A stretch of DNA of 64,000 nt, taken from positions 186,001-250,000 of the forward strand of contig CAWBXR010000016.1 of NCBI GenBank assembly GCA_963792815.1, read 5' to 3'. The DNA is from JARRPM01 sp963792815. Its GTDB lineage: Bacteria > Pseudomonadota > Gammaproteobacteria > Pseudomonadales > Halieaceae. Each line of letters begins with the position of its first letter. Position 1 is the stretch's first letter. Made by a program: the position numbers and the translations under genes. This document shows, one piece after another, positions 27,720 to 37,797 of the stretch. The notes beneath the pieces are model-generated. The model was not told the origin of the DNA and searched no databases. It saw only the letters and a program-made list of their open reading frames with translations.

Positions 27720-28367
27720 TCAACGAGCTTCTCCATTGTCATGCAACATTATTTCCACCAGGTGTCGCTGTTCATCCAGCCCCGGTACGGCCAGGGCATG
27801 AACCGCACGCACCTGCCAGGCAGGGCCCAGCGCCGCCAGCTCTTCTTCCGGGTATGCGCCTTTCATGGCGAGCAAGCGCCCGGCCGGCGCCAGCAGGTGC
27901 CTGCAACCGGCCGCCATATCTGCCAGCGAGGCGAAAGCCCGGGACACCACTGCGTCGAATAGTTCGGGCGGCCGGAAAGATTCCACGCGAGCGTGGTGTA
28001 TTTCCATATTATCCAAGCGCAGGGCGGTTTTCACCTGAAAAAGGAAGCGGGTCTTCTTGCCGTTGCTGTCGAGCAGCGCAAAGCGGGTCCCGGGGAACAT
28101 GACCGCCAGGGGCACCCCGGGCAGTCCCGCACCCGTTCCCACATCGATCACATGCTCGCCGCTGAAGTGGGGCGCCACAGCCAGGCTGTCCAGCAAATGC
28201 CGGGTCACCATTTGCTCCGGGTCTCGCACCGCCGTCAGGTTGTACGCGCTGTTCCACTTGAGCAACAGGGCAAGGTAATCCAGCAGGCTCTCCTGCTGGG
28301 CTGAATCCGGCGCAAGCCCCAGCGCTTCACAGCCTCGCTGCAGCCGGGTGAGCAAACGGGAGTCCAA
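27720..28367 (-). CDS. rsmG: 16S rRNA (guanine-527-N7)-methyltransferase RsmG (GidB)
   Basis: A 215-residue class I methyltransferase that makes m7G527 in 16S rRNA. Motif I is DVGTGAGLPGVPLAVMFP near residue 73; LLDSNGKKTRFL and VSRAFASL are further family motifs. Loss of RsmG in other bacteria gives low-level streptomycin resistance. It follows mnmG with a 1-base gap, an arrangement found in most gammaproteobacteria, and precedes parA. The start ATG at 28367 gives the family start LTRLQRGCEALGL within a few residues. Confidence 0.96.
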   Translation of the reverse strand: MDSRLLTRLQRGCEALGLAPDSAQQESLLDYLALLLKWNSAYNLTAVRDPEQMVTRHLLDSLAVAPHFSGEHVIDVGTGAGLPGVPLAVMFPGTRFALLDSNGKKTRFLFQVKTALRLDNMEIHHARVESFRPPELFDAVVSRAFASLADMAAGCRHLLAPAGRLLAMKGAYPEEELAALGPAWQVRAVHALAVPGLDEQRHLVEIMLHDNGEAR

Positions 28368-28368
28368 G

Positions 28369-30297
<1,929 letters not shown>

Positions 30298-30345
30298 GGA
30301 CACTGGCCTCGCCCGGCACCCGGGCGTTGTCATCAAGGGGGCGCG

Positions 30346-30374
30346 ATTATACGTGGCGGGCGCTGCTTGTTCAA
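30346..30374 (-). promoter_or_regulatory. Sigma-70 promoter of mnmG
   Basis: On the minus strand -35 TTGAAC (30369-30374) and perfect -10 TATAAT (30346-30351) are 17 bases apart. The predicted start is near 30339, giving about a 42-base leader to the GTG at 30297. The two hexamers are identical to those of the atp promoter at 25805-25833. Confidence 0.85.
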
Positions 30375-30509
30375 AATTTGTTCGCCGGTATAACTACCGA
30401 CGGATTTGGACAGCCCCGGGCGGCTTGTGTACAGTGCGCCGCACCGCCGCCCGGGCGACCCTGCCTGCGGAGGCAGGCAATACCAACCAAAACTCATGGG
30501 GTTCTTACG

Positions 30510-31766
30510 ATGGACTGGTTACTGGCCGCACTGGCGATCTTCAACCTGGTTTCCATGGCGACAGTATTTTCGCCGCGCTCGGTCCCGCGCAGGAGTGTTC
30601 CCTGGGCACTTTTCGGCACCGCATTGCTGGCCACGGAGCTGGCCTGGATCTGGCTGCCACTGCAGCTCTTGCTGGCCTGGTTACTGGTCGGCGCGGGCGC
30701 CCTGGAATCCGGCCTGGGTATTATCGCCCTGCTGGTGCTGCTAGGCACCTGGCCCGGCCTGGTGTGGAGCATCTGGATGAGCACCAAGGCGGAATCTGCC
30801 GTCGAGGGTGCGCTGCAGGCGGGACTGGGAGCCAACTACCGCAACCGGATACCACCAGGCCGCAGCCACCAGCTGCGTAACCGGGTCAGTGTGGCGGACT
30901 GGTGGCGGCCACTGGCCATGCCGCGCCCCGGGGTAGAGCTTATCAAACACATTCCCTACGGTCCCGCCGGGGTGCGCCAGCAACTCGATATCTACCGTCC
31001 GGCCGTCCTGCCGGCAGAAGGCTGCCCGGTATTGCTGCAGATCCACGGTGGCGCCTGGATGATGGGCGACAAGGGCTCCCAGGCACAGCCACTGATGTAC
31101 CACCTGGCCAGCAAGGGCTGGATATGCGTGGCAGCCAATTACCGGCTTAGCCCCAGCGTCGGCTTTCCGACCCACCTGGAGGACTGCAAGCGAGCCCTTT
31201 GTTGGGTGCGCGAACACGGGCGCGAGTACGGCATGAACCCGGATTTTGTCGCTGTTACGGGGGGCTCCGCCGGGGGGCACCTGACGGCGTTGATGGGCCT
31301 GACTGCAAACCGGCCGGAATTCCAGCAAGAGAACCCTGAGGTCGACACATCGGTCCAGGCCTGCATTCCCTTTTACGGTGTGTATGACTTCCTGGTGCGT
31401 TATGACCAGCATCCCAACCGCCGGGTCTACGAGCGCTTCTTGACGGGCAAGGTACTGCACGAATCAGTGAAAGATAATCCCGCCCTGTGGGATCTGGCTT
31501 CTCCCGTCGCCCAGATCCACCCCGACGCACCGCCCTTTATGATCTTCCACGGCACTCACGACAGCCTGGCAGCCGTGACCGAGGGGCGGGTATTCAGCAA
31601 GAAGCTGCGCGAGGTCTCGCAGCAACCGGTGGTCTACATGGAAATGCCCGGCGCGGAGCACGCCTGGGAAATCGTGCACTCACTGCGCACGGAGCACACT
31701 ATCGACGGCGTTCACCGCTTCCTGGAGTGGGCGCTGGCCGGGGTGTCGAACCCCCCTGCAGGATAG
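30510..31766 (+). CDS. Membrane-anchored alpha/beta hydrolase (hormone-sensitive-lipase/BD-FAE-like esterase)
   Basis: A 418-residue esterase. Residues 1-90 contain about three hydrophobic helices (MDWLLAALAIFNLVSM; LFGTALLATELAWIWLPLQLLLAWLLVGAG), so the catalytic domain is membrane-tethered. The catalytic part has the oxyanion motif HGGAWMMG (His179), the nucleophile motif GGSAGG (Ser253), a likely Asp in FHGTHDSL and a likely His in GAEHAWEI. Such enzymes hydrolyse short to medium acyl esters; the substrate is not evident. It is divergent from mnmG and starts the block of lipid and ester genes. An in-frame reading extends further upstream into the mnmG promoter, so the ATG at 30510 was used. 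Confidence 0.85.
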   Translation: MDWLLAALAIFNLVSMATVFSPRSVPRRSVPWALFGTALLATELAWIWLPLQLLLAWLLVGAGALESGLGIIALLVLLGTWPGLVWSIWMSTKAESAVEGALQAGLGANYRNRIPPGRSHQLRNRVSVADWWRPLAMPRPGVELIKHIPYGPAGVRQQLDIYRPAVLPAEGCPVLLQIHGGAWMMGDKGSQAQPLMYHLASKGWICVAANYRLSPSVGFPTHLEDCKRALCWVREHGREYGMNPDFVAVTGGSAGGHLTALMGLTANRPEFQQENPEVDTSVQACIPFYGVYDFLVRYDQHPNRRVYERFLTGKVLHESVKDNPALWDLASPVAQIHPDAPPFMIFHGTHDSLAAVTEGRVFSKKLREVSQQPVVYMEMPGAEHAWEIVHSLRTEHTIDGVHRFLEWALAGVSNPPAG

Positions 31767-31787
31767 TGCGGGGGCAGGGTAAATTCC

Positions 31788-32630
31788 TTACTTTGCCGCC
31801 AGGCGCCTGTCGCACCACTCCAGCACGGCGGCAAAGATCGCCTCGCGTTCGGGTTCGTTGAAGATCTCGTGAAACAGGCCGGGGAATATCTCCAGGGTCT
31901 TGTCGGTGGAGCCTACATGCTCGTACAGAAAGCGGGAGCCTTCCGGTGAGGCCATGACATCCTCGCCACCGTGCAACAGCAGTATGGGCAGGGAGATGCG
32001 CCCGGCTTCGGCCTGTACCTGCTGCATGCCCGCGAACAACTCCGCCACCATACGGGCGCTCATCTTGTTGTGGTTGACCAGGGGGTCTCCGACATAAGCG
32101 GCAACGACGGCCGGGTCGCGGCTGACACCAGCGGCGTCGAGCTGCAGCACACCTGTCTTCGGGGCCACCACCGACAACATCCGAATCAGCAGCAACTGCA
32201 GGTACCCGGGCTCAATGTCGGTCTTGATCGCCGGCCCTGACAAAACGCATCCAACAAAGGCCTGTTGGTTCCTGAGCAGATACAGGCTGCTGATAAGTCC
32301 GCCCATGCTGTGGCCAAGCAATATCTGTGGCAGTTGCGGAAAGTCCGCCACCACCTTGCGCTGAAATATATCCAGGGTTGCAATGAAGTCCTCGAAGCGG
32401 TCGACATGGCCGTACCGGCCCTCGGACTTGCCGTGCCCCGGGTGGTCGAGCGCCGCGACCGCGTAGCCGTGCCGGGTAAAATACCGCGCCAGCGGCTGAT
32501 AGCGATTGCTGTGTTCGCCTGCGCCGTGAACCAGCAGCAGGAGACCTTTCGCTGCTGATTCCGGTGTCCAGTACTGGTAGTAAACCGACAGCTTGCCGGC
32601 CCCTGCGAACTTACCCTCGGTTTGGTTCAC
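31788..32630 (-). CDS. Alpha/beta hydrolase, monoacylglycerol lipase-like
   Basis: A 280-residue serine hydrolase of the monoacylglycerol lipase/lysophospholipase group. The oxyanion segment is LLLVHGAGEHSNRYQPLARY, with HPGHGKSEG following. The nucleophile motif is GHSMGG near residue 111. A likely acid is in LLHGGEDVMASPEGS and a likely His in PGLFHEIFNEPE near residue 255. No signal peptide is seen. It converges on the membrane-anchored esterase and precedes another hydrolase on the minus strand, 23 bases downstream of that gene's stop. A role in turnover of lipid esters is inferred. Confidence 0.87.
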   Translation of the reverse strand: MNQTEGKFAGAGKLSVYYQYWTPESAAKGLLLLVHGAGEHSNRYQPLARYFTRHGYAVAALDHPGHGKSEGRYGHVDRFEDFIATLDIFQRKVVADFPQLPQILLGHSMGGLISSLYLLRNQQAFVGCVLSGPAIKTDIEPGYLQLLLIRMLSVVAPKTGVLQLDAAGVSRDPAVVAAYVGDPLVNHNKMSARMVAELFAGMQQVQAEAGRISLPILLLHGGEDVMASPEGSRFLYEHVGSTDKTLEIFPGLFHEIFNEPEREAIFAAVLEWCDRRLAAK

Positions 32631-32653
32631 TCGATTCTATCCCCGGTCATTAT

Positions 32654-33719
32654 TCAGTTGGTCTCGGCAATAAACTCGCCGACTTCATCCCAGGCCTCGC
32701 GAGCCTCGGTGAGCTGCGGATAGAACATCTGCCAGACATGCACCATATGCGGCCAACTCTGCAGCCGCACGGGCGAACCCGCGGCAACGGCGCGATTAAC
32801 ATAGCGCACGGAGTCTCCGTACAGGATTTCCGCCTCGCTGGCCTGGACCAGGGTGGGTGGCAGCCCTGCGAGGTCGCCGAACAACGGCGATACCAGGGGG
32901 CTGCTCGGGTTGATGCGACTCTGCGCCCATGCAAACCACCATAACAGCGGCCGGGGAATATTTGCCAGGTCGCGAAACATCGGGCCCAGCATGGCATCGC
33001 TTTCCATATTGCGCAGGAAGGTGGGGGAGGACAAGGTCTGATCCGTCGTCGGGGAAAACGCCACAGCGGCATCGGGTTGGCGTATGCCCTGGTCCCGCAC
33101 CCAGGCAGTAAGCGTCAGTGTGAGGTTCCCCCCGGCGGAATCACCTGCCACATAGACCCGCTGCGGCGGGGCCGGGCCCACCGGGGCCGTTAGCCACTAT
33201 CCAGGAATAGGCCCTGCGACAGTCCTCGATGCCCGCCATTCGGCGATGCTCAGGCATCAGGCGGTAATCAATCGCCAGCACCGCGGCCTTACTGACCTCG
33301 GAAAAACGGTTGGTGATATTGCGATGACTGCTGGGGCTGCCCATCATGAACGCGCCACCGTGAATATACAGCACCCGGCGAGCCGGGTCGGCGCCGGGGG
33401 CAATCACCCATTCCGCGGGAACACCGCCCGCATCCACCGGGGTAATTGACGACGCCAGCTGCAGTCCCCTGGACATGTTGTCCATGTAGTCCCTGATCAG
33501 GGCCAGGCGTTTGCGGCGCGGCTCCCGCTGGATAGGTCCCGAGCTGATCGCCAGGGAGGCGACGACGGCGTCGTGCTCCTCACTGGGTTCGGGCGTGCCA
33601 GGAAACCGCTGGCCCAGTGGGGCATCAAACTGGCGCAGGTCAGGCCCGCGAAGGTGAAAATAGGTAATCGCTACGACCACTACCAGGAACAGGAATACCC
33701 AGGCCACGATAATCTCCAT
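32654..33719 (-). pseudogene. Frameshifted alpha/beta hydrolase (HSL family), membrane-anchored
   Basis: Two adjacent frames make one hydrolase. The N-terminal frame (33719 down to a TGA near 33141) has a membrane helix (VAWVFLFLVVVVAITYF), then the oxyanion motif HGGAFMMGS. The C-terminal frame (from about 33181 to 32654) has VYVAGDSAGGN with the nucleophile Ser, then SEAEILYGD and the His region WPHMVHVWQMF. The frames switch within a G/C-rich run at about 33167-33190, as if one base had been inserted. The break separates the oxyanion hole from the nucleophile, so no active enzyme would form unless the shift is a sequencing error. Neighbours are another hydrolase and the divergent pyrophosphatase gene. 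Confidence 0.83.
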
Positions 33720-33821
33720 TGAGAATTGATGTAAACGGCATGGCAGTGTGCTGCAAGTTGCCGCCATCCGGGGCCGCGTAGTATACCCCTGATCGCAGCG
33801 TTTTGGCGCTGTCGTCGGCGC

Positions 33822-33851
33822 TTGTCACTGGCCAGTCTATTTAGGTAGCAT
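33822..33851 (+). promoter_or_regulatory. Candidate sigma-70 promoter of the membrane pyrophosphatase gene
   Basis: A -35 TTGTCA (33822-33827) and a -10 TAGCAT (33846-33851) are 18 bases apart, about 40 bases before the ATG at 33890. The match is moderate. Confidence 0.5.
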
Positions 33852-33889
33852 GCAGTTACAACTGTAATAATAAAAACGGGAAAGTAACT

Positions 33890-35884
33890 ATGGATATGCA
33901 CAAATATTTTGTCATACCTCCCATTCTGGGCCTGGCGGGCCTGGGTGTCGCTTTTATCATCTACCACATCATGAGCCGGCATAACCACGGTGACGGCAAG
34001 GTCAGGAAAATCGGCGACCAGATCCACCTGGGTGCAATGGTATTCATGGCCCGCGAATACAAGATGCTCAGCCTGTTCGCCCTCGTGTTGCTGGTGGCCA
34101 TTTTTGTCTCACCGCTGGGGCTCAATACCGCCATCGCATTCCTGGCGGGTGCGGTTTCCTCAGCCACCGCCGGCTACCTCGGAATGTATGCCGCTACCAA
34201 GGCCAACGTGCGCACCGCCGTTGCGGCCCACAACCACGGCCAGGGCCTGGCCCTGTCGATTGCCTTCTACGGTGGGTCCGTGATGGGTCTGTGCGTGGCC
34301 TCGCTGGGACTGGTCGGCCTGGGCTTCGTCTACTGGTACTTTGGCGGGGACGCCGACACCGCCCACGCCATTCACGGTTTTGGTATGGGGGCTTCGGTTG
34401 TGGCCCTGTTCTCCCGCGTCGGCGGCGGCATATTTACCAAGAGCGCGGACGTGGGCGCCGACCTGGTAGGCAAGATCGAGGCGGGGATTCCCGAGGACGA
34501 CCCGCGCAACCCCGGGGTCATCGCCGACAACGTCGGTGACAATGTGGGTGATATCGCCGGTATGGGCTCGGATATTTTCGAGTCCTACTGCGGTGCCATG
34601 ATTGCCTGCATCGCCATCGCATCCACCATGGCCATGAATATCCGCTCCGGGATGATGTTCCTTCCGCTGGCGCTGGCCAGTATCGGCCTGCTGGCATCGA
34701 TCTGCGGCATCATCATCGTGCGCTTGCGCTCCAACGCCGCACCGGAGGCCGCGCTGCGCTCGGGTACCCTGCTGGCACCGGTTATCTTCGCCGCGATGGC
34801 ATGGTTCATGATCGAGGCGATGGGCCTGGACTCCAACGTCTGGTGGTCCGTGGTCAGCGGCGCGGTCGGCGGTGTGGCTATCGGCCTGATCACCGAGTAC
34901 TACACCGGCGGCTCCCCCGTGCGCAAGATTGCCAAATCGGGTGAAACCGGACCGGCCACGGTCATGATTACGGGCCTGGCGGTGGGTATGGAATCGGTGG
35001 TGCTGCCGATCCTTTTCCTGTCCTGCATAATCTATGTTTCCACCGAACTGTCAGGCCTGTACGGGGTGGGTATCGCCGCGGTTGGCATGCTCTCCACCGT
35101 CGGTATCACCATGGCCATCGACGCTTACGGACCGGTGGCGGACAATGCCGGCGGCATTGCCGAGATGGCCGGAATGGGCGAGGAGACCCGCAAGATCACC
35201 GACGGGCTGGACGAGGTGGGTAACACCACTGCCGCCATCGGCAAGGGGTTTGCGATCGGTGCCGCGGCGCTGGCGGCCCTGGCCATCATTGCCGCCTTCG
35301 TCGAAACAGTGGCTGTGCACAACCCCGGGTTTACCCTGGTGATAACCAACCCCGTGGTGCTGGTGGGCATGTTCATAGGCGGCACCATTCCCTTCCTGAT
35401 TGCCTCCATCACCATGACCGCGGTCGGTGAAGCCGCGTTCGACATGATCAACGAGATCCGCCGCCAGTTTCGGGAGATACCCGGGCTGCTGGAAGGCAAG
35501 GCGGATCCCGATACGGCAAGGTGTGTGGATATCGCCACCACGGCGGCGCTGCGTCGGATGATATTGCCGGGCGCCATCGCCGTGGCAGCGCCGGTGCTGG
35601 TGGGCTTTGGTCTCGGCGCCGCGTCGCTGGGCGGCATGCTGGGCGGTGCCCTGCTGGGTTGTGTACTGATGGCTCTGATGATGGCCAATGCCGGCGGTGC
35701 CTGGGACAATGCCAAGAAGTATGTTGAAAAGGGCAACCTGGGCGGCAAGGGTTCCGCCACCCACTCGGCGGTGGTGGTCGGTGATACTGTGGGCGACCCC
35801 TTCAAGGATACTTCCGGGCCCTCGATGAACATTCTCATCAATGTCATGGCCATCGTGAGCCTGGTCATCGCGCCGCTGCTGTAA
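33890..35884 (+). CDS. hppA: Membrane-bound ion-translocating pyrophosphatase, K+-dependent type
   Basis: A 664-residue integral membrane enzyme with about 16 helices that couples pyrophosphate hydrolysis to ion pumping. Catalytic signatures are DVGADLVGKIE and DNVGDNVGD, both acidic Mg2+-PPi ligands. The residue that decides K+ need is Ala448 in GNTTAAIGKG, with Gly451 three residues on; K+-independent enzymes have Lys and Thr there. So this is predicted to be K+-dependent. The pump Glu lies in DIFESY (Glu231), the place found in Na+-pumping members, whereas plant H+ pumps have Gly there and a Glu four residues later. Thus Na+ pumping is possible, though some H+ pumps share this arrangement. 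A long hairpin follows the stop. Confidence 0.96.
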   Translation: MDMHKYFVIPPILGLAGLGVAFIIYHIMSRHNHGDGKVRKIGDQIHLGAMVFMAREYKMLSLFALVLLVAIFVSPLGLNTAIAFLAGAVSSATAGYLGMYAATKANVRTAVAAHNHGQGLALSIAFYGGSVMGLCVASLGLVGLGFVYWYFGGDADTAHAIHGFGMGASVVALFSRVGGGIFTKSADVGADLVGKIEAGIPEDDPRNPGVIADNVGDNVGDIAGMGSDIFESYCGAMIACIAIASTMAMNIRSGMMFLPLALASIGLLASICGIIIVRLRSNAAPEAALRSGTLLAPVIFAAMAWFMIEAMGLDSNVWWSVVSGAVGGVAIGLITEYYTGGSPVRKIAKSGETGPATVMITGLAVGMESVVLPILFLSCIIYVSTELSGLYGVGIAAVGMLSTVGITMAIDAYGPVADNAGGIAEMAGMGEETRKITDGLDEVGNTTAAIGKGFAIGAAALAALAIIAAFVETVAVHNPGFTLVITNPVVLVGMFIGGTIPFLIASITMTAVGEAAFDMINEIRRQFREIPGLLEGKADPDTARCVDIATTAALRRMILPGAIAVAAPVLVGFGLGAASLGGMLGGALLGCVLMALMMANAGGAWDNAKKYVEKGNLGGKGSATHSAVVVGDTVGDPFKDTSGPSMNILINVMAIVSLVIAPLL

Positions 35885-35893
35885 GCTTCCCCC

Positions 35894-35921
35894 GCCAGCG
35901 CATGGGTCCCCATGCGCTGGC
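35894..35921 (+). terminator. Hairpin downstream of the pyrophosphatase gene
   Basis: A perfect 12-bp stem (GCCAGCGCATGG / CCATGCGCTGGC) with a 4-base loop starts 10 bases after the hppA stop. The T-rich part after it is only TTCTCC, so it may terminate weakly or protect the 3' end. Confidence 0.65.
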
Positions 35922-36015
35922 TTCTCCAGAATCTGTCCCTTTGCGGGCAACGCATATCTGACACATTCGCGCCGGAGCGCTACTATTCCCGCTTCGCCAA
36001 TTGCCGGAGCATGAC

Positions 36016-36504
36016 GTGGCGCCACTGTCGCAAGCTGAAAAAACCCGACTGATCGAAAAAATGTGCGCTTTCATTCCCCATTCCATGCTGCAGGGCATCA
36101 GGCTGGAGAAAATCGATGACGAGGAAGTCACCATGCGCCTGCCCTACCGCCCGGAGCTGGTGGGTAACCCGGAGTCCGGGGCAATACACAGCGGGGCCCT
36201 GACCGTACTGCTGGACCACACTCTTGGGACGGCGGGTATTTGCTGCAACGCCGTGGGGGCAATGATCACCCCCACCCTGGACCTGCGCATCGACCATCTG
36301 CGCGTCGCACCAACCGGCAGGGATATCCTCGCCACGGCCCGGGTTTACCGGGTAACCCGGCGCATCCTGTTCGTAGAGGGGTTTGCCTGGTGCGAATCCC
36401 GGGACAAGCCCATCGCCAGGGCGTCGGGCAGCTGGGTGCTGATGCCTGAACTGGACCTGGGCGCTCTGCTGAAAAACATGGATGCCGGGGCGCAGCAACA
36501 ATGA
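36016..36504 (+). CDS. PaaI-family hotdog thioesterase
   Basis: A 162-residue hotdog thioesterase of the PaaI type. The family motif region is GNPESGAIHSGALTVLLDHTLG near residues 50-71, in which the His-Ser-Gly turn and Asp align with PaaI active-site residues. The GTG at 36016 was chosen because GGAG lies 6 bases before it; the in-frame TTG at 36001 is an alternative. PaaI enzymes hydrolyse aryl- or acyl-CoA thioesters; the substrate is not clear here. Its TGA overlaps the ATG of a second hotdog gene (ATGA), so the pair was probably a tandem duplication translated together. Confidence 0.88.
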   Translation: MAPLSQAEKTRLIEKMCAFIPHSMLQGIRLEKIDDEEVTMRLPYRPELVGNPESGAIHSGALTVLLDHTLGTAGICCNAVGAMITPTLDLRIDHLRVAPTGRDILATARVYRVTRRILFVEGFAWCESRDKPIARASGSWVLMPELDLGALLKNMDAGAQQQ

Positions 36505-36970
36505 CTATCTCACTCTCTGAGCTGCTGCAGCGCAAACCCGACGCGGATACCCTGACTCTTTGGCTGGAAAAAATTCCCTACGCGGTTTACCTGGGAATCA
36601 GGGCAGAAATAGGGGGCAACGATATCCTGTTCGTGTTGCCGGCGGACCGAAACTCATCGGCAACCCGACCCTGCCGGCGATACATGGCGGGGTAGTCGGC
36701 GCCTTCATGGAACAGGCTGCCACACTTCACCTGCTGGCAAAGATGGACGACCCGGTGCTGCCGAGAATCATCAACTTTTCCCTCGACTACCTGCGGCCGG
36801 CGCGACTGCGCGATACCTTCGCGCGCTGTGCGCTGACCAGGCAGGGACGTCAGATAGCCAATGTCAGCATCACCGCGTGGCAGGAAAACAGCGAAGTGCC
36901 GGTCTCCATCGCCCGGGCACATTTCCTGGTACAGGACAACAGGGACGCGACGGCCGGTCTCAGTCCCTGA
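36501..36970 (+). pseudogene. Second PaaI-like hotdog thioesterase, frameshifted
   Basis: The start frame (ATG 36501) reads MTISLSELLQRKPDA and on to FVLPADR, then runs to a stop at 36693-36695. The family sequence carries on in another frame from about 36650 (KLIGNPTLPAIHGGVVGAF) to the stop at 36970. Restoring one base near 36649-36650 joins them into a full thioesterase of about 157 residues that includes the HGG active-site turn. It overlaps the upstream thioesterase gene by 4 bases, and its 3' end overlaps the convergent crotonase gene by 11 bases. Either a recent mutation or a sequencing deletion explains this; the rest of the frame is well preserved, so decay would be very recent. Confidence 0.85.
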
Positions 36971-37784
36971 ACACCGCCGGTCGCTTCTCCAGTTCAGCCA
37001 TCACGGCCTCTACCTGGTTGGGCTTACCGATAATCAGGTCCTGCTCCCGGGATTCCATCAGCAGGCCCTCCTCAGGAGACAGGTCATGGGCCGCGTTGAA
37101 CAGGCGCTTGCTGGCTCGGATGGCATCGGGATTGCGCGCGGCGATTTCCTGAGCCGTGCTGAGGGCCAGGGCCAGCGGATCCTCCGCGATGCGGGTGACA
37201 AAGCCATACTCCAGGGCTTCTTCTGCAGAGAAAATCCGGCCGGTATAGGTCAGTTCGCGGATGATGTCGTCCCTGGCCAGGCCGCGCATCAACTGGGTGC
37301 CCGCCATATCGGGCACCAGGCCCCATTTTATTTCCATCACGGAAAAACGGGTGCCCGGCGCCGCGTAGCGAATATCCGCACCCAGGCAAACCTGGAAACC
37401 GCCGCCAAAGGCAACACCGTGCACCGCGGCGATAACAGGTACCGGCAATTCGCGCCACAGCCAGGCCGCGTGCTGCGGGTCGTTGGCAATTCCCCGGGTC
37501 CTCTTCGCCAATCTTCCGCCATCCGTTCCAGCGGTCGGACTGGCAGCAGCGGCCTTGCCCGGATCCAGCATACCCGCAAAGTTGGCCATATCCAGCCCGG
37601 CGCAAAATGCCCGACCCTCGCCGGAAAGAACTATGGCTCTAACCTCTTTCATCGAGGCGAGCTGTTCACCCGCCTCCGCCAGTGCCGCGAACATTTGATT
37701 GTCCAGCGCGTTCATCTTATCGGCACGCACCAGGCGCACATCTGCCACGCCGGCGTTTACGTTTATCTCTACTCGATCCTTCAT
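36960..37784 (-). CDS. Enoyl-CoA hydratase/isomerase family protein (crotonase fold)
   Basis: A 274-residue crotonase-superfamily protein. The oxyanion-hole segments are LSGEGRAFCAGLDMANF at about 50-66 and AVHGVAFGGGFQVCLGADIRYA near 110-130. The region EIKWGLVPDMAGTQLMRGL aligns with the catalytic part of enoyl-CoA hydratases, although the usual second Glu is replaced by Asp. The exact reaction (hydration, isomerisation or other) cannot be fixed. The ATG at 37784 was used; an open frame further upstream overlaps the DsbA-like gene. Its neighbours fadD-like and frnE suggest acyl-CoA metabolism. It lies 13 bases after the frnE stop, so they may share a transcript. Confidence 0.9.
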   Translation of the reverse strand: MKDRVEINVNAGVADVRLVRADKMNALDNQMFAALAEAGEQLASMKEVRAIVLSGEGRAFCAGLDMANFAGMLDPGKAAAASPTAGTDGGRLAKRTRGIANDPQHAAWLWRELPVPVIAAVHGVAFGGGFQVCLGADIRYAAPGTRFSVMEIKWGLVPDMAGTQLMRGLARDDIIRELTYTGRIFSAEEALEYGFVTRIAEDPLALALSTAQEIAARNPDAIRASKRLFNAAHDLSPEEGLLMESREQDLIIGKPNQVEAVMAELEKRPAVFRD

Positions 37785-37797
37785 CAATGAACCCTCC

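Noticed and set aside
33141..33195. Programmed ribosomal frameshift in the split hydrolase
   Set aside because: No slippery heptamer or downstream structure was convincing; an indel in a G/C run explains it more simply.
35051..36025. Minus-strand open frames opposite the pyrophosphatase gene
   Set aside because: His/Gly-rich shadow translations; the plus strand has a fully recognisable membrane pyrophosphatase.
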